Assembly: GCA_025403435.1 (NCBI GenBank)
Contig: CM046350.1
Location: 14,895,684 to 14,959,683 of the forward strand
DNA: 64,000 nucleotides
Reading direction: 5' to 3'
From: Artocarpus heterophyllus
Lineage: Eukaryota > Streptophyta > Magnoliopsida > Rosales > Moraceae
Shown here in pieces: positions 61,620 to 64,000 of the stretch. Under the pieces are notes generated by a model. It did not search any database, was not told the origin of the DNA, and saw only the letters and a list, made by a program, of their open reading frames with translations. How positions within the stretch are numbered: the first letter of the stretch is position 1; the number at the start of each line of letters is the position of its first letter. Made by a program: the position numbers and the translations under genes.

Positions 61620-64000
61620 TCACTTGGTAGGAGCTTGTAATTCGATGGTGATTTTATTCCTGTTAACTCCACCTCCAAAGTAAGGCTTCAAGCGCTGACC
61701 ATTGACCTTAAATTTGCCTTTGGTATCATGTGCCACCTCTATTGCTCCAGATGGAAAGACTTGTGTTACTGTAAATGGTCCTGACCACCTAGATTTCAGC
61801 TTACCTGGAAACAATTTAAGACGAGTGTTATAGAGCAAGACCTGTTGACCAACTGCAAATTCTTTCCTGAGAATGTGCTTATCATGCCATCTTTTCGTTT
61901 TCTCCTTGTAAAGCTTTGCATTCTCATAAGCATCAAGCCGAAATTCATCCAGCTCATTTAGTTGCAGCAACCTAGCCTCACCTGTCAACTGCGCATCAAA
62001 ATTCAAACGTTTAGTTGCCCAATAAGCCCTATGTTCTAGTTCCACTGGCAGGTGACATGCTTTTCCAAAAACTAGCCTGAAAGGGGACATCCCGATGGGA
62101 GTTTTGAATGCAGTCCTATATGCCCAAAGAGCATCATCTAACTTAATAGACCAATCCTTCCTAGAGGCATTTACTGTCTTCTCCAAAATCCTCTTGATTT
62201 CCCTATTTGAAATTTCCACTTGACCACTAGTCTGAGGATGATATGCTAGTGCCACCTTATGTGTAACCCCATATTTTCCCAAGAGTGCCTCAAATTGCTT
62301 ACTACTGAAATGCGACCCTTGATCACTTATGATTGCCCTAGGGGTGCCAAATCGGGAAAAAATGTTCCTTTTCAGAAATTTGACCACGACCTTAGTGTCA
62401 TTTGTTGGTACAGCAGCTGCTTCTACCCACTTAGATACGTACTCAACGGCTACTAAAATGTATTCATTACCAAATGAAGGTGGAAATGGTCCCATGAAAT
62501 CAATACCCCAAACATCAAATAGTTCACACACAAGAATGTTGTTTAAAGGCATCTCATTTTTCCTAGAAATATTTCCCATTCTTTGACATCGATCACATGA
62601 GGCTACATAGAAATGTGCATCTTTAAAAAGTGTGGGCCAATAGAAACCTGATTGTAATACTTTAGCAGCAGTTTTAGAACCACTAAAATGACCACCAGCC
62701 TCCCCATCATGACAAAGTTGTAAAATGCTTACCATTTCGTCCTCAGAAACACATCTTCTTATCATCTGATCTGCGCAAATTTTAAACAAGAAAGGGTCTT
62801 CCCAAAAATAGTGTTTAACATCAGAAAAGAATTTTTTCTTTTGTTGATATGACAAATTAGGGGGTAGAACATTACTTGCTAAAAAATTTACCAAATCAGC
62901 ATACCAGGGGACTCGTGGGGATTTGATAGAGAATACCTGTTCATCAGGGAATTCCTCCAGAATTGGGCTGCCCACTTCATCATGATTGGGAATTCTGGAT
63001 AAGTGATCTGCAACTAGGTTCTCAGTTCCCTTTTTATCCTTGATCTCCAAATCAAACTCTTGAAGCAACAATATCCACCTGATTAACCTGGGCTTGGATT
63101 CCTTCTTTTCAAGTAAGTATTTCAGAGCAGAATGATCAGAGTAAACAACTACTTTTGAACCAATCAAATACGAACGAAATTTATCAAAAGCAAAAACTAC
63201 CGCCAGAAGTTCCTTTTCTGTAGTTGTGTAATTCAGTTGTGCTCCCGACAAGGTTCGACTAGCGTAATATATAGTTTGAAAAATTTTGTTCTTTCGTTGG
63301 CCCAGCACTGCTCCAACTGCTGAATCACTTGCATCACACATGAGCTCAAAAGGTAAATCCCAATCAGGCGCTGCCATGATAGGTGCTGACACAAGCTTTT
63401 CTTTCAAAGTGTTAAAGGCCTGCAAGCATTCATCAGAAAACACAAACGGGGCATCTTTAACCAACAAGTTAGACAAAGGTCTAGCAATTTTTGAAAAATC
63501 TTTTATAAATCGCCTATAAAATCCAGCATGCCCCAAGAATCCGCGAACGAGTTTGACAGATGTGGGTGGAGGCAATTTTGCAATAACCTCCACTTTGGCT
63601 CTATCAACTTCTATACCGTCTTTGGAGATTTTGTGTCCAAGCACAATCCCTTCCTGCACCATAAAATGACATTTTTCCCAATTCAAAACAAGGTTAGTTT
63701 CCTCACATCTTTGTAACACCAATGCCAAATTATGTAAGCATAAATCGAATGATGTGCCAAAAACAGAAAAATCATCCATGAAAATTTCAATGAATTTCTC
63801 AACCATATCAGAAAAAATGGCCATCATACAACGCTGAAAAGTTGCCGGTGCATTACAAAGACCAAATGGCATCCTTCTATATGCAAAAGTGCCATAGGGA
63901 CAAGTGAACGTGGTCTTTTCTTGATCCTCGGGTGCAATAGGGATTTGATTATACCCTGAATATCCATCTAGAAAACAATAGAATTGATGTCCTGCAAGTC
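61620..64000 (-). CDS. Athila-like Pol: RT, RNase H and integrase (partial at its start)
   Basis: The frame is open from the window edge to a stop at 61620. Upstream of the first visible methionine (63872) it already reads [11 protein letters not shown] and [14 protein letters not shown] follows with [17 protein letters not shown] and [10 protein letters not shown] (M-D-D). RNase H has [18 protein letters not shown] and [16 protein letters not shown]. Integrase has the zinc part [18 protein letters not shown] and CDRCQRMG, then the core with [24 protein letters not shown] and [15 protein letters not shown] (D, D, E), and the C-terminal [20 protein letters not shown] with GPFTVTQVF (GPY/F module). 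All catalytic residues seen are intact. Confidence 0.95.
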   Translation of the reverse strand, partial: LAGHQFYCFLDGYSGYNQIPIAPEDQEKTTFTCPYGTFAYRRMPFGLCNAPATFQRCMMAIFSDMVEKFIEIFMDDFSVFGTSFDLCLHNLALVLQRCEETNLVLNWEKCHFMVQEGIVLGHKISKDGIEVDRAKVEVIAKLPPPTSVKLVRGFLGHAGFYRRFIKDFSKIARPLSNLLVKDAPFVFSDECLQAFNTLKEKLVSAPIMAAPDWDLPFELMCDASDSAVGAVLGQRKNKIFQTIYYASRTLSGAQLNYTTTEKELLAVVFAFDKFRSYLIGSKVVVYSDHSALKYLLEKKESKPRLIRWILLLQEFDLEIKDKKGTENLVADHLSRIPNHDEVGSPILEEFPDEQVFSIKSPRVPWYADLVNFLASNVLPPNLSYQQKKKFFSDVKHYFWEDPFLFKICADQMIRRCVSEDEMVSILQLCHDGEAGGHFSGSKTAAKVLQSGFYWPTLFKDAHFYVASCDRCQRMGNISRKNEMPLNNILVCELFDVWGIDFMGPFPPSFGNEYILVAVEYVSKWVEAAAVPTNDTKVVVKFLKRNIFSRFGTPRAIISDQGSHFSSKQFEALLGKYGVTHKVALAYHPQTSGQVEISNREIKRILEKTVNASRKDWSIKLDDALWAYRTAFKTPIGMSPFRLVFGKACHLPVELEHRAYWATKRLNFDAQLTGEARLLQLNELDEFRLDAYENAKLYKEKTKRWHDKHILRKEFAVGQQVLLYNTRLKLFPGKLKSRWSGPFTVTQVFPSGAIEVAHDTKGKFKVNGQRLKPYFGGGVNRNKITIELQAPTK

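Larger units (their letters stand above)
56702..64000 (-). mobile_element. Athila-like Ty3/gypsy element, 3' part
   Basis: On minus: pol (64000 to 61620, continuing outside the window), a spacer, a 348-codon ORF, a non-coding stretch, a polypurine tract and the 3' LTR (56702-58027). The RT and integrase type and the extra ORF downstream of pol fit the Athila/Tat branch. Pol is open throughout the visible part, so it is probably the youngest element here. Confidence 0.85.

Overview
The window looks like AT-rich heterochromatic or intergenic DNA from a flowering plant, probably a eudicot. The evidence is one recognisable host gene, an LBD4-like LOB-domain gene with an intron, sitting in layers of plant-type transposable elements: Ty1/copia, Ty3/gypsy of Tekay-like and Athila-like types, L1-type LINEs, CACTA, PIF/Harbinger and foldback elements. 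No tRNA, rRNA or CRISPR locus was seen. The species cannot be named from the sequence alone.

Layout. Positions 1-2039 are AT-rich and hold the first part of an LTR. Positions 2040 to about 16000 are an L1-like LINE on the minus strand. It is split by a small TIR element (2304-3128), by a complete but decayed Tekay-like gypsy element (5500-13384, 5-bp target duplication cattc) and by a solo LTR (14118-15908). Positions 17380-18182 are a second LINE remnant on the plus strand. Positions 18183-32923 are a decayed copia element on the minus strand, itself interrupted by a plus-strand solo LTR of its own family (21772-23789, duplication catat) and by a 3.1-kb gypsy-type solo LTR (25801-28908, duplication aagat). 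A CACTA remnant follows (33690-36911), then a foldback element carrying a MITE (39301-40430), a non-autonomous CACTA of the same end type (42029-43724, duplication tcc) and a dead PIF/Harbinger transposase (about 44040-45540).

The LBD4-like gene occupies 46962-49298 in two exons. As given, it carries a one-base insertion at 48968 that breaks the LOB domain. To its right lie a CACTA-like non-autonomous element (50008-51445), an LTR-like region with a degenerate minisatellite (51756-54151), the LTR and leader of a second copia element (54152-56701), and the 3' part of an apparently young Athila-like gypsy element (56702 to beyond 64000). This last element has an open pol and a separate 348-codon ORF downstream of pol.

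The most unusual signal is shared by several unrelated retroelements. Short palindromes of 12-15 bp, different in sequence in each family, recur at 21-22 bp or 42-43 bp spacing, which is two or four helical turns. The cores are kept while the spacers vary. In several LTRs the arrays lie just upstream of the TATA box; others lie in the leader or in an internal spacer.
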